A stretch of DNA of 64,000 nucleotides from an uncultured Spirochaetaceae bacterium (GTDB lineage: Bacteria; Spirochaetota; Spirochaetia; Treponematales; Treponemataceae), in NCBI GenBank assembly GCA_902766125.1, contig CACXCG010000021.1:1-64000 (forward strand), given 5' to 3'. The position numbers and the translations under genes were made by a program. This document shows positions 18,273 through 26,609 of this stretch, one piece after another. The notes under the pieces are model-generated. The model saw nothing but the letters and a program-made list of their open reading frames with translations, had not been told where the DNA came from and did no database searches. Every line of letters begins with the position of its first letter. The stretch's first letter is position 1.

Positions 18273-18328
18273 ATAGTACCATGATTTTACAAAAAAGAAT
18301 AGCATTTTGACCTAAAGCGTGGTATACT
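18273..18328. promoter_or_regulatory. probable divergent -10 boxes of the NeuB-family and TIGR03546-like genes
   Basis: Minus strand TACTAT (18273-18278) and plus strand TATACT (18323-18328) each lie six bases before their start codon. The -35 matches at 17 bases are weak on both sides; TTGACC (18307-18312) could instead serve a second TATACT at 18329-18334. Tentative. Confidence 0.4.
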
Positions 18329-18334
18329 TATACT

Positions 18335-18850
18335 ATGATAAAGTATCTTGTGAAGATGCTGCAGGCACTCAGTTCCAATACTGCTCCTGCCCAGATTGCA
18401 CATGCTGTCTCCTGCGGATTTATTCTGGGGTTCGTTCCCAAAGAAAACCTTTTGTGGTACATCCTTTTTGTGTTTATTCTGTTTCTTCGCATTCAGCGCG
18501 GTACCTATGCACTGTTTATTTTAATCGGTGCACTTGTTGCTCCGTTCCTTGACCCCCTGTTTAATGAGGTGGGATACTTTATCTTAACGCAGAGCTCGCT
18601 TACCCCCATGTTCCAGTCGCTTCTGGATATTCCGTTTGTTGCCTTTACTCGTATAAACAATACGGTCGTTTTAGGAAGTCTTGTCTGTGGAATTGCAGCC
18701 TATCTTCCCTTATGGCTTATAGCACGACTGCTTGTTTTCTTCTGGAGAAAATATATTGCTGCTTCTGCACGCCGCTGGAAATTCGTCAAAGTGCTCAAGC
18801 AGATTCCGCTTATTGAAAAAATAGTAGAAGCTGTTACGGAGGGAATGTGA
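18335..18850 (+). CDS. TIGR03546/DUF2062-like membrane protein
   Basis: 171 residues with four or five hydrophobic helices (GFILGFVPKENLLWYILFVF; ALFILIGALVAPFLDPLF; LGSLVCGIAAYLPLWLIARLLVF) and a basic amphipathic tail. Length, hydrophobicity and a neighbouring large TIGR03545-like gene fit the TIGR03546 family, which I recall as its constant partner. The stop overlaps the next start (TGATG). Function unknown. Confidence 0.7.
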   Translation: MIKYLVKMLQALSSNTAPAQIAHAVSCGFILGFVPKENLLWYILFVFILFLRIQRGTYALFILIGALVAPFLDPLFNEVGYFILTQSSLTPMFQSLLDIPFVAFTRINNTVVLGSLVCGIAAYLPLWLIARLLVFFWRKYIAASARRWKFVKVLKQIPLIEKIVEAVTEGM

Positions 18851-21123
18851 TGGAAGACGAACCTGTAGATGAAACCTCTCTGGAACAGGATGATTCTCTG
18901 GAGCTGGTAACTGCATCAGAAAAAGAAATTGCAAAAGAAAAAAAACGTGACATAAAAGAACTTCCTGCAAAGAAGCTGCCGTCACTGTTGCGCCGTTCAT
19001 ACAGTCAGTGGGCATTGGAACACATGCTCATCAAAAAAATCTCTATTCCTGAAGATAAAGAGTTTCTGCGTTCCCTGTTTGTGCTTGGTGCAGATGCACG
19101 TCATGCAGACCGGTATGCGCTTGATCCTGAGCGTTTATATTCACGCCGTGAGCTTTCCCGCTGTAAGTCTCTGGTTAAGGCAATTAACAGTCACCGGGGA
19201 ACCGTGCGCCTTATTCCGCTTGCTGCAACCATACTGTTCATTCTGATTGCTTCCGCAGTCGTTACGCTTTTTAAAAATCAGATAGCACAAATGCTGATTG
19301 TAAATGCCTGCGAAAAAGTGTTTAAGGCAAAGACGGACATTGACAGCGTTGATGTACAGATTTTTGGTTCTTCGCTTACCATAAATCACATACAGGTTGG
19401 TAACCGCAACAGTCAGATGAAAAATCTGTTTGAAGCTCAAAAAATTGATGTTGATTTTAATCTTACTGAATTATTACGCGGCCGTTTTGATGCAGAAAAC
19501 CTTGAACTTTCAGGTCTTGCGTTTAACACTGACCGTACCTACAGCTGCTATATTCCCGGAAGTGAAACTTCTTTAGGTGAAGATATTCTTGAAACTCCGT
19601 TCATGCAGAGCGTTAAAAACCGAAGTGCAGAAGCAATAGATACCCTGTACACCGAAGTAACCGATGTGCTTGGTGGCGATGATATCAATGCGATCGTAGA
19701 AAATGTACAGAAACAATTGCAGACTCCTGCCATGTTTACGCAGACTATGGAATTCAGTCAGAATATGGTAACAAAATGGACTGACCGTCCTGCTGAATTA
19801 AAGACACAGGTTGATTCCTTTGCGGCAACCATTCAGGATTTGCAGAATCTTCAGATTTCATCTACGTTTGATATAGAAGTGCTTAATGCAAACCTTACGC
19901 GCGTTAACAATGCAATCACTGCAAGCCGTACCATAAAGGAAAGTGCATCATCTCTGGTTACCGAAGTAAAAACTGACGTACAGAGTGTTCAGACGCAGGC
20001 ACAGAATTTTACACAGGCAGCTCAGGCTGATATTCAGTTTGCTCAGGATAAACTGACTTCCATAAAAAACATCGGTGCAAATGCCACGACCATCTTTACC
20101 AGTGCCTTAGATTCTGTCGGATACGACCTTCTGGGAAAATACTATCCGTATGCAAAACAGGCAATTTCTTATGCAGAAGAGTTAAAACAGAAATCTCAGA
20201 GTGAAACTCCTGAAAAAGAAAAGAAAAAGACTGTTGACCGTAACCGCATGGAAGGCACTACGTTCTGGTTCAGACCAGATAAACCTTCGTTCCTTATAGA
20301 AAAGGCATCGGTAAGCGGTAACGGATTTTCTGGCGCCGTAACAGAAATCACAAATGATCAGAATGTGCGCGATATGCCGACTCATGCGGTAGTCTTTTTT
20401 GAAACGGCAGATGTATCCAATACGGTTCACCTGCTGCTTGATATGCGTCGCAATACGACAGAGCCTCTGGTAAAAGTACAGTATACCGGAAGCGGTTTTA
20501 CTGCTGCTATTGACGGAACAACCATTGCAGCAAAAAGCGGCATTCCGTCAATTAACGGAAAGGTAACGGTTTCTCTTGAAGGCAGCGGCGGAAACAATCA
20601 GTTTTCTGCAGGCGGCTCTATACTTGTAGATCCGGTTACCCTTAGTTCTGACGGATTTGAAAATGCACTTATTACCAGATACTATCAGACGGCATTACAG
20701 TCTGTTTCTGCCATCAAAGTAGGAGTTTCTACCGGTTACACAGAAGCCCGCGGTGTCTGGCTTGATTTAGACGGAAACTTTGCAGATCAGTTTGCTTCTG
20801 CGCTGTATGCAGTGGTGCAGACTATAGGGACTGACGCAAAGAAGTTTGCACTCCAGAAGATTCAGGATGAAATAAATGCTTCTCAAAACGAAGTGCTGCT
20901 TACTGCAAAACAGTTCCTTGGAATAGAAGGTGACATTGATATTCAGAATCTTCGCATAACCGATTTGCAGGGCATGCTTGAAAAGAAAAAGACCGAAATC
21001 GAAGCACAGCTTAAAAAAGCGGCTGCAGACGCAGTGTTAGGCGGGGTACAGCAGACCTTTGGTTCTCAGGATCAGGAAGCAGCCGATGCTGCCTCAACAC
21101 TCCTTCAGAAGTGGGGCTTCTAA
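18850..21123 (+). CDS. TIGR03545-like, AsmA-type membrane-anchored protein
   Basis: 757 residues. A charged cytoplasmic region is followed by one transmembrane helix near residue 125 (LIPLAATILFILIASAVVTLF), then an AsmA-like beta segment (IQVGNRNSQMKNLFEAQKIDVDF...LTELLRGRFDAENLELSG is the typical pattern, here over about residues 170-220), a long coiled-coil middle (about 270-400) and a second beta-rich region. AsmA-like proteins act in envelope lipid or protein traffic; role here is unknown. ATG 18850 has GGAGGG six bases upstream. Translationally coupled to the preceding gene. Confidence 0.72.
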   Translation: MEDEPVDETSLEQDDSLELVTASEKEIAKEKKRDIKELPAKKLPSLLRRSYSQWALEHMLIKKISIPEDKEFLRSLFVLGADARHADRYALDPERLYSRRELSRCKSLVKAINSHRGTVRLIPLAATILFILIASAVVTLFKNQIAQMLIVNACEKVFKAKTDIDSVDVQIFGSSLTINHIQVGNRNSQMKNLFEAQKIDVDFNLTELLRGRFDAENLELSGLAFNTDRTYSCYIPGSETSLGEDILETPFMQSVKNRSAEAIDTLYTEVTDVLGGDDINAIVENVQKQLQTPAMFTQTMEFSQNMVTKWTDRPAELKTQVDSFAATIQDLQNLQISSTFDIEVLNANLTRVNNAITASRTIKESASSLVTEVKTDVQSVQTQAQNFTQAAQADIQFAQDKLTSIKNIGANATTIFTSALDSVGYDLLGKYYPYAKQAISYAEELKQKSQSETPEKEKKKTVDRNRMEGTTFWFRPDKPSFLIEKASVSGNGFSGAVTEITNDQNVRDMPTHAVVFFETADVSNTVHLLLDMRRNTTEPLVKVQYTGSGFTAAIDGTTIAAKSGIPSINGKVTVSLEGSGGNNQFSAGGSILVDPVTLSSDGFENALITRYYQTALQSVSAIKVGVSTGYTEARGVWLDLDGNFADQFASALYAVVQTIGTDAKKFALQKIQDEINASQNEVLLTAKQFLGIEGDIDIQNLRITDLQGMLEKKKTEIEAQLKKAAADAVLGGVQQTFGSQDQEAADAASTLLQKWGF

Positions 21124-21142
21124 GTTCCGTCGTACGGAACTT
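21122..21142 (+). other. short hairpin over the stop codon of the TIGR03545-like gene
   Basis: AAGTTCCG (21122-21129) and CGGAACTT (21135-21142) form an eight-base stem with a TCGTA loop. No T run follows, so termination is uncertain. Confidence 0.4.
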
Positions 21143-21149
21143 CTGGTAC

Positions 21150-21179
21150 TTGACGTTCGTTTAGATTTTGTGCTATCTT
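21150..21179 (+). promoter_or_regulatory. promoter of yebC
   Basis: TTGACG (21150-21155), an 18-base spacer, and TATCTT (21174-21179) with an extended TG-C. Leader of about 24 bases carrying AGAGGAG before ATG 21210. Confidence 0.6.
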
Positions 21180-21209
21180 ATAGTACATTTCGTTTTAGAG
21201 GAGTTCCCG

Positions 21210-21956
21210 ATGTCAGGACACAGTAAATGGTCTACTATTAAACACGCAAAAGGTATTGCTGATGCAAAGCGTGGTGCATTGTTCACTAAATTTATCAAGG
21301 AAATTTCTATCGCTGCAAAAATGGGCGGCGGAGATCCTGCTTCCAACCCTCGTCTTCGCACTGCCATTCTTAAGGCAAAGGCTGCTTCAATGCCTAAAGA
21401 CAACATTGAACGCGCAATCAAAAAAGGTACGGGCGAGCTTGGAGCTGCAAACTATGAAGAGCTTGTTTACGAAGGATACGCAGCTGGTGGTGTAGCAGTT
21501 CTTATCGAAGTGCTTACCGACAACAAAAACCGTGCTGCAGCAGATGTACGCAACATCTTCAATAAGAACGGCGGAAACCTGGGAACAACCGGTTCTGTAA
21601 GCCGCATGTTCGAACGTAAAGGTGTTATCGAATACGATGCAGAAAAAGTAAACGAAGATGAACTGATGGAGCCAGCTCTTGACGCTGGTGCAGAAGACAT
21701 TGCAACCGAAGACGGTGTTGTAACCGTTACTACAGATCCTTCTTCTTTCGATAAGGTTCTTGAAGCACTTCAGGCAAAGAATTACGAATCTCTGTCTGCT
21801 TCAGTAAGCATGGTTCCTATGTCTTACACTGCAGTCGATGCAGAAACTGCAAAGAAAGTTGCAAAGCTGCTTAACAAACTGGAAGAGAACGACGACGTTC
21901 AGAACGTCTACTCAACAGTTGAATATCCTGACGGATTTGATCCTGATGAAGCATAA
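21210..21956 (+). CDS. yebC: YebC/PmpR-family protein
   Basis: 248 residues, the family norm. The N-terminus MSGHSKWSTIKHAKGIADAK is diagnostic, followed by GTGELGAANYEELVYEGYA and the GGNLGTTGSVSRMFERKG motif. YebC-type proteins act as transcription factors or help ribosomes through proline-rich stretches. AGAGGAG seven bases upstream fixes the start. A terminator follows, so it is probably a single-gene unit just before the ruv genes, as in many bacteria. Confidence 0.95.
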   Translation: MSGHSKWSTIKHAKGIADAKRGALFTKFIKEISIAAKMGGGDPASNPRLRTAILKAKAASMPKDNIERAIKKGTGELGAANYEELVYEGYAAGGVAVLIEVLTDNKNRAAADVRNIFNKNGGNLGTTGSVSRMFERKGVIEYDAEKVNEDELMEPALDAGAEDIATEDGVVTVTTDPSSFDKVLEALQAKNYESLSASVSMVPMSYTAVDAETAKKVAKLLNKLEENDDVQNVYSTVEYPDGFDPDEA

Positions 21957-21982
21957 GCTGTTACAACAGTAAATTGTGTGTC

Positions 21983-22019
21983 AAAGGCGCTCTGGTTTCA
22001 GAACGCCTTTTTGTTTTTT
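21983..22019 (+). terminator. terminator of yebC
   Basis: AAAGGCG-C-TCTG pairs with CAGA-A-CGCCTTT across a GTTT loop with one mismatch, followed by TTGTTTTTT. It lies between yebC and the GTG start of ruvC. Confidence 0.78.
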
Positions 22020-22037
22020 AGAAGACAGGGGAATACA

Positions 22038-22526
22038 GTGGCAGAGGCAAAGACAAAACGCATACTTGGCATAGATCCGGGACTTGCTCACACAGGATTC
22101 GGCATAGTTGATACCTGTAAAGGAAAGATTCGCCTGGTAAGTTATGGTGTCATAGAAACTTCCGCCGAAGAAGAACATCACCTTCGCCTGCTTGCAATTT
22201 ACAATCGTCTGCTTGCGGTTATAAAAGAATTTGAACCTGACGAAGCAGAAATGGAAACCCTGTATTTTGCACGAAACGTAACCAGTGCAATGGCTGTTGC
22301 AGAAGCTAAGGGCGTTATAACGCTCTGTCTTGCTCAGTGTAACATTCCTGTATTTTCCTATACTCCAAACAAAATAAAATCTTCGGTAACCGGAACTGCC
22401 AGTGCCGACAAAGAAACCGTAGAACGCTGTGTTCAGCTGTTACTCAAACTCAAAGAGCCGCCTCATCCTGATCACGCTGCAGATGCTCTTGCGGGCGCCA
22501 TAACGCACTGTCACTCTGTTATTTGA
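22038..22526 (+). CDS. ruvC: Holliday junction resolvase RuvC
   Basis: 162 residues. RuvC cuts four-way junctions in recombination. Catalytic acids: the Asp in RILGIDPGLAHTGFG, Glu in ETLYFARN and the C-terminal Asp in DHAADALA. I use GTG 22038, preceded by CAGGGGAA at proper distance; an upstream in-frame ATG would place the yebC terminator inside the coding region. Confidence 0.92.
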   Translation: MAEAKTKRILGIDPGLAHTGFGIVDTCKGKIRLVSYGVIETSAEEEHHLRLLAIYNRLLAVIKEFEPDEAEMETLYFARNVTSAMAVAEAKGVITLCLAQCNIPVFSYTPNKIKSSVTGTASADKETVERCVQLLLKLKEPPHPDHAADALAGAITHCHSVI

Positions 22527-22551
22527 TTATTTTTGATTTATCTGATATACT
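22523..22551 (+). promoter_or_regulatory. promoter of ruvA
   Basis: TTGATT (22523-22528)-N17-TATACT (22546-22551), with an extended TG-A. Six bases to ATG 22558, so the ruvA transcript would be leaderless. The -35 box overlaps the ruvC stop codon. Confidence 0.65.
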
Positions 22552-22557
22552 CCTGGT

Positions 22558-23175
22558 ATGTTCAACAGTCTGTCCGGTACCATCACACAGAAATTTCCGC
22601 AGAAAGTTTTTATAGATACACATGGCATAGAATGGGACGTTACCGTTCCTGATACAGCCCTTGACGCCCTTCCGCCGGTTGGTTCAGAAGGGAAAGTCTA
22701 TGTCTGGATGCAGCACACCGATTCCCTTATGAATTTATACGGATTTGCAACCGTGTCTGACCGCGAACTGTTTTTTGATCTGCTGAAAGTTGAAGGCATT
22801 GGTCCTAAAGCTGCCATAAAAATTATGGGGAATATTTCTGCTTCTTCTCTTGCAAACATACTGGATTCCGGAGATGTAGAAGCCCTGCAGAAAGTGCCGG
22901 GTGTAGGAAAAAAGACTGCTGCAAAAATGCTGCTTCAGCTTAAGGGAAAGCTTTCTCTAAATACAGACACTCCTGTTTCCCGAAGTACTGAAGCAAGTCC
23001 TTACGCAGATGTTATTACTGCTCTTGTCAACATGGGATACGATCGCAAAGAAGCTTCTTCTGCAGTCAGTGCAATTGCCCAACGGCTTTCTTCTGATGCA
23101 CAGTTTGCGTCTGCTTCTCAGCAGAACAAAGAAGATGCAGTGTTCCGTCATGCGCTTGTGGAGATGAGTAAATGA
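22558..23175 (+). CDS. ruvA: Holliday junction DNA helicase subunit RuvA
   Basis: 205 residues. RuvA binds four-way junctions and loads RuvB. N-terminal OB domain (MFNSLSGTI...), two helix-hairpin-helix motifs ([35 protein letters not shown]) and a C-terminal RuvB-contacting domain. It overlaps ruvB by four bases. Confidence 0.95.
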   Translation: MFNSLSGTITQKFPQKVFIDTHGIEWDVTVPDTALDALPPVGSEGKVYVWMQHTDSLMNLYGFATVSDRELFFDLLKVEGIGPKAAIKIMGNISASSLANILDSGDVEALQKVPGVGKKTAAKMLLQLKGKLSLNTDTPVSRSTEASPYADVITALVNMGYDRKEASSAVSAIAQRLSSDAQFASASQQNKEDAVFRHALVEMSK

Positions 23176-24308
23176 GTAAAAGCGTTACCCCCAAAAGCAA
23201 ATACACCCGCTCAGGGAAAAAAGACATAGATGATGAAATGAACATTGTTGCACAGCTTGCTTCACAGGCATCCATGTCCGATACTCACATTGTTCGCGCA
23301 GACCTTACTTCAGATGAAGACCTGCAGGATACAAACCTGCGTCCTAAAATGCTTTCTGAGTTTTTGGGACAGGAACAGGTTAAACAGAATCTGGGCGTGT
23401 TTATAAATGCTGCCCGCGAAAGACAGGAAGCGCTTGATCATTTGTTTTTGATCGGTCCCCCGGGATTAGGAAAAACAACTCTTGCACAGATAACCGCAAA
23501 CGAACTGGGTGCAGAGTTTAAAGTTACCAGTGCTCCGGCACTTGAAAAACCGGCAAATCTTGCAGGCATTCTTTCGACTATAACGCCGCGTACCGTTTTC
23601 TTTATCGATGAAATTCACCGTCTGAAACCTGCCATTGAAGAAATGCTGTATATTGCAATGGAAGATTACGAACTGGACTGGGTTATTGGACAGGGTGCTG
23701 CAGCAAGAACGGTTCGCATTCCTATTCCGCATTTTACGCTTGTAGGGGCAACCACTAAGGCAGGAATGGTAAGTTCTCCGCTTATAAGCCGCTTTGGTAT
23801 TATTCAGCGTTTTAATTTCTATGGCCGTGATGAACTTGCATCTATCATTCACCGTTCTGCTTCTATTTTGAATGTACAGGTTGAAGATGATGCAGCCCTT
23901 TTGCTTGCTGACTGTTCGCGCGGAACACCTCGTGTTACCAACCGTCTGTTGCGCAGAATGCGTGACTTTGCACAGGTGCAGGGAAGTGGTGTCATTACCA
24001 CAGACATTGTTCGCTCAGGTTTAAAAAACTTAGGCATTGATGCACTTGGCTTAGAGCATTACGACAGAGAAATCTTACTTTCAATTATAAAAAACTTTGG
24101 TGGTGGTCCGGTCGGTGCAGAAACTCTTGCAATTTCAATCGGAGAATCTATGGATACGCTGGAAGATTACTACGAACCGTATTTGATTCAGTGCGGATTT
24201 TTGCAGCGTACACCCCGGGGACGAGTGGTAACGGAAAAAGCATACGAGCATTTAGGACTTACACCTCAGAAAAGGAACGGCAATGAAGACCAGCGACTTT
24301 TATTTTGA
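23172..24308 (+). CDS. ruvB: Holliday junction branch migration ATPase RuvB
   Basis: 378 residues. AAA+ motor of branch migration. Walker [15 protein letters not shown], Walker [10 protein letters not shown], sensor and signature segment [20 protein letters not shown], and a C-terminal winged helix. The N-terminus is about 30 residues longer than in E. coli. Coupled to ruvA; its end overlaps queA by 26 bases. Confidence 0.96.
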   Translation: MSKSVTPKSKYTRSGKKDIDDEMNIVAQLASQASMSDTHIVRADLTSDEDLQDTNLRPKMLSEFLGQEQVKQNLGVFINAARERQEALDHLFLIGPPGLGKTTLAQITANELGAEFKVTSAPALEKPANLAGILSTITPRTVFFIDEIHRLKPAIEEMLYIAMEDYELDWVIGQGAAARTVRIPIPHFTLVGATTKAGMVSSPLISRFGIIQRFNFYGRDELASIIHRSASILNVQVEDDAALLLADCSRGTPRVTNRLLRRMRDFAQVQGSGVITTDIVRSGLKNLGIDALGLEHYDREILLSIIKNFGGGPVGAETLAISIGESMDTLEDYYEPYLIQCGFLQRTPRGRVVTEKAYEHLGLTPQKRNGNEDQRLLF

Positions 24309-25323
24309 TTTACCTCAGGAACTGATTGCACAAAAACCATGTAACGAGCGGGGAAATGACCGCCTTATGCTTTTAGGACGCACGTCAGGTTCTGTTGCAC
24401 ACTATCAGATGCAGGATTTACCGTCTCTGGTTGAACCGGGAACGCTCATGGTGTTTAACAACAGCAGGGTTCGCCGCAGCCGCTGTTATGCAACAAAAAT
24501 TTCTTCCGGTAAAGAACAGGAGTTTTTGTTTTTAAATCCTGTCTCTTCTGATTTACGGGTCTGGAACGTAATGGTTAAAGGTGCAAAGAAAGTAAAAGAT
24601 GATGCACGCTATTCGTTTCAGGATGGTACCATTGCAACGGTCATTCATGCAGATGAAAATACTGGCTCAGAATTCCGTTCTCTGGGATTTGAACAGCCGG
24701 TAACCGAAGACTGGTTTGAACGCAACGGACACATTCCGCTTCCTCCGTATATCCGCCGCGAAGACACCGACATTGACAGTGAACGCTATCAGACAATCTA
24801 TGCAAAAGAAACAGGAAGTGCAGCCTGTCCCACTGCAGGTCTTCATTTTACGCAGCCGGTACTTGATGCGCTGAGTGCAAAGGGAGTTGACCTTGCCTGG
24901 ATTACGCTGCATGTCGGCCTGGGAACTTTTTTACCTGTCCGTGCAGAACAGATTGAAGATCATCACATGCATGAAGAATATTATACGGTCAGTGAAGACG
25001 TTGCTTTGAAAATAAACAATGCAAAAAAAGAAGGAAGACCCGTTCTTGCAGTAGGAACTACCAGTGTCCGTACTTTGGAAAGTGCAAGCGATGAAAACGG
25101 AATCGTGCAGAGCGGAACGCGTGGAACACATATCTTTATGTATCCCGGATATAAGTTCAAGGTTGTTGATCAGATGTTTACGAATTTCCACACACCTGAA
25201 TCAACGCTTATCATGCTGGTGAGTGCCTTTGCAGGTCGCGAACATATTCTTAATGCATATCAGCAGGCAGTAGAACAGAAATACCGTTTCTTTTCTTACG
25301 GTGACTGCATGCTTATCAAATAA
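24283..25323 (+). CDS. queA: S-adenosylmethionine:tRNA ribosyltransferase-isomerase QueA
   Basis: 346 residues. QueA builds epoxyqueuosine at tRNA position 34. Signatures: [21 protein letters not shown] at the N-terminus (family pattern), [22 protein letters not shown] in the middle, [11 protein letters not shown], and the C-terminal [28 protein letters not shown] precedes the ATG within ruvB. Ends one base from the convergent gene. Confidence 0.95.
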   Translation: MKTSDFYFDLPQELIAQKPCNERGNDRLMLLGRTSGSVAHYQMQDLPSLVEPGTLMVFNNSRVRRSRCYATKISSGKEQEFLFLNPVSSDLRVWNVMVKGAKKVKDDARYSFQDGTIATVIHADENTGSEFRSLGFEQPVTEDWFERNGHIPLPPYIRREDTDIDSERYQTIYAKETGSAACPTAGLHFTQPVLDALSAKGVDLAWITLHVGLGTFLPVRAEQIEDHHMHEEYYTVSEDVALKINNAKKEGRPVLAVGTTSVRTLESASDENGIVQSGTRGTHIFMYPGYKFKVVDQMFTNFHTPESTLIMLVSAFAGREHILNAYQQAVEQKYRFFSYGDCMLIK

Positions 25324-25324
25324 G

Positions 25325-26131
25325 TTACGAAAGCTGTCCGACAGAATACCGTACTAAATTCAAAAACTGAATTTTCATGATGGTCTTTGTTTCACTTTCG
25401 GGAACAAGCTGGTCAAACTGAACTGCAGCCTGCTCTATAAAAGTTTCCCGTATTTTTTGCGAAAGAGGAAGCCGTGCACCAATGACGCGGTTTTCCAGTT
25501 CCGGAGAACGGAATACAGTGTTTCCGGTAAGCACAATGCGGATGTTTGCAAGAATATTCTGATCAGTATCTGCTAAAAATACAAAACTGGCACTGTCACC
25601 TGCAATCGAATGGGATGGTCCAATGCGCTTAAAAATTGCGACTTCCCAAACTTCTGTAGGAACGCGTACTTTAGTCAGGACAAATCCCTGTGGAATTTCC
25701 GTAAACTCACGCAGTTGAATATACTTCACTTCGTTCTGTGTGCGGAATTCAAGCCGTGTGTCTAAGGCAAGCAGCGGTGCCCAGAGTGTATGTTTTATTC
25801 CTTCCGCACAGATGTTTCCGCCCAGTGTTGCAATGTTTCTGATGGTGGGAGTTGCTATTGATTCCAGCGCATCGTATAAAATTGCCGGTTGATTTGTTCT
25901 TCCGATTGCAATCATATCAGAAAGCGTAATGGCAGGACCAAAATCAATAAAGTGTTCGTGACGGTCAAACCCCTGCAGTTCAGGAATTGCTCTGATAGTA
26001 AGCGCTTTTTCCTGCAGCTGTTCAGTGTCTGTTCCTCCGCCAAAGATTTGCAGTGTGTCTGTTGACTTTACGTGGTAAAACACATCGGAAAGATTTTTTG
26101 CAATAAGTATGGTCTGATTATTTTTTGACAT
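25325..26131 (-). CDS. FAD-binding (CoxM/XdhB-like) subunit of a molybdenum-hydroxylase-type complex
   Basis: 268 residues. Matches the medium FAD subunit of xanthine dehydrogenase-type enzymes: TLQIFGGGTDTEQ near the N-terminus and IRNIATLGGNICAE in the FAD domain, with the C-terminal CO-dehydrogenase-flavoprotein-like part. ATG 26131 is chosen (AAGGA upstream; the gene then overlaps the 2Fe-2S gene by 14 bases). Passes electrons from the 2Fe-2S subunit to an acceptor in classical complexes. Confidence 0.82.
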   Translation of the reverse strand: MSKNNQTILIAKNLSDVFYHVKSTDTLQIFGGGTDTEQLQEKALTIRAIPELQGFDRHEHFIDFGPAITLSDMIAIGRTNQPAILYDALESIATPTIRNIATLGGNICAEGIKHTLWAPLLALDTRLEFRTQNEVKYIQLREFTEIPQGFVLTKVRVPTEVWEVAIFKRIGPSHSIAGDSASFVFLADTDQNILANIRIVLTGNTVFRSPELENRVIGARLPLSQKIRETFIEQAAVQFDQLVPESETKTIMKIQFLNLVRYSVGQLS

Positions 26132-26609
26132 AAGCGCGTTTTCCTTCACGTTTGTGTTTTGCTGCAATTGCGTACAGAATTCCGTTTGCAAAGGTATCGC
26201 GGTCTGTACAGCAGGGAGAAAGTCCGTCTATTGCCCTGTACAATTCTTTTATATCCGGACGGTAACTGCTGGTTATGACTTCGTAAGCGGTAAGAATACG
26301 GCCTGCATTGCAATAACCGCATAAGTGCATTCCTGCTTGAGTAAACCCGGTCATAATGTCGTTGTATTCAGGATAGGTCTGAAAGTATTCCAGCGTTACT
26401 ACCTGAGCATCTCGAACCATGCCGACAGGAACAATACAGGAAGCCGCTGTCTTTCCGTCAAGCAGTACCATGCAGTTTCCGCAGATACCTTTCTGACAGC
26501 CGCATTTTACGCTGAACAGTTGTTCTCTGCGTAAGACGGTAAGCAGGGTTTCTGAAGGTTCTGCATCTACGACGACTTTTTTCTGATTCAGCATAAGGGG
26601 AATCTTCAT
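26118..26609 (-). CDS. 2Fe-2S subunit (CoxS/XdhC-like)
   Basis: 163 residues. An N-terminal plant-type ferredoxin domain carries CGCQKGICGNC and a fourth Cys in AASCIVP; the C-terminal helical [2Fe-2S]-binding domain carries LCGYCNAG and SPCCTDRD. In the second motif the usual CRC is CC followed by T. Start follows the large-subunit gene with a four-base overlap. Confidence 0.86.
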   Translation of the reverse strand: MKIPLMLNQKKVVVDAEPSETLLTVLRREQLFSVKCGCQKGICGNCMVLLDGKTAASCIVPVGMVRDAQVVTLEYFQTYPEYNDIMTGFTQAGMHLCGYCNAGRILTAYEVITSSYRPDIKELYRAIDGLSPCCTDRDTFANGILYAIAAKHKREGKRAYVKK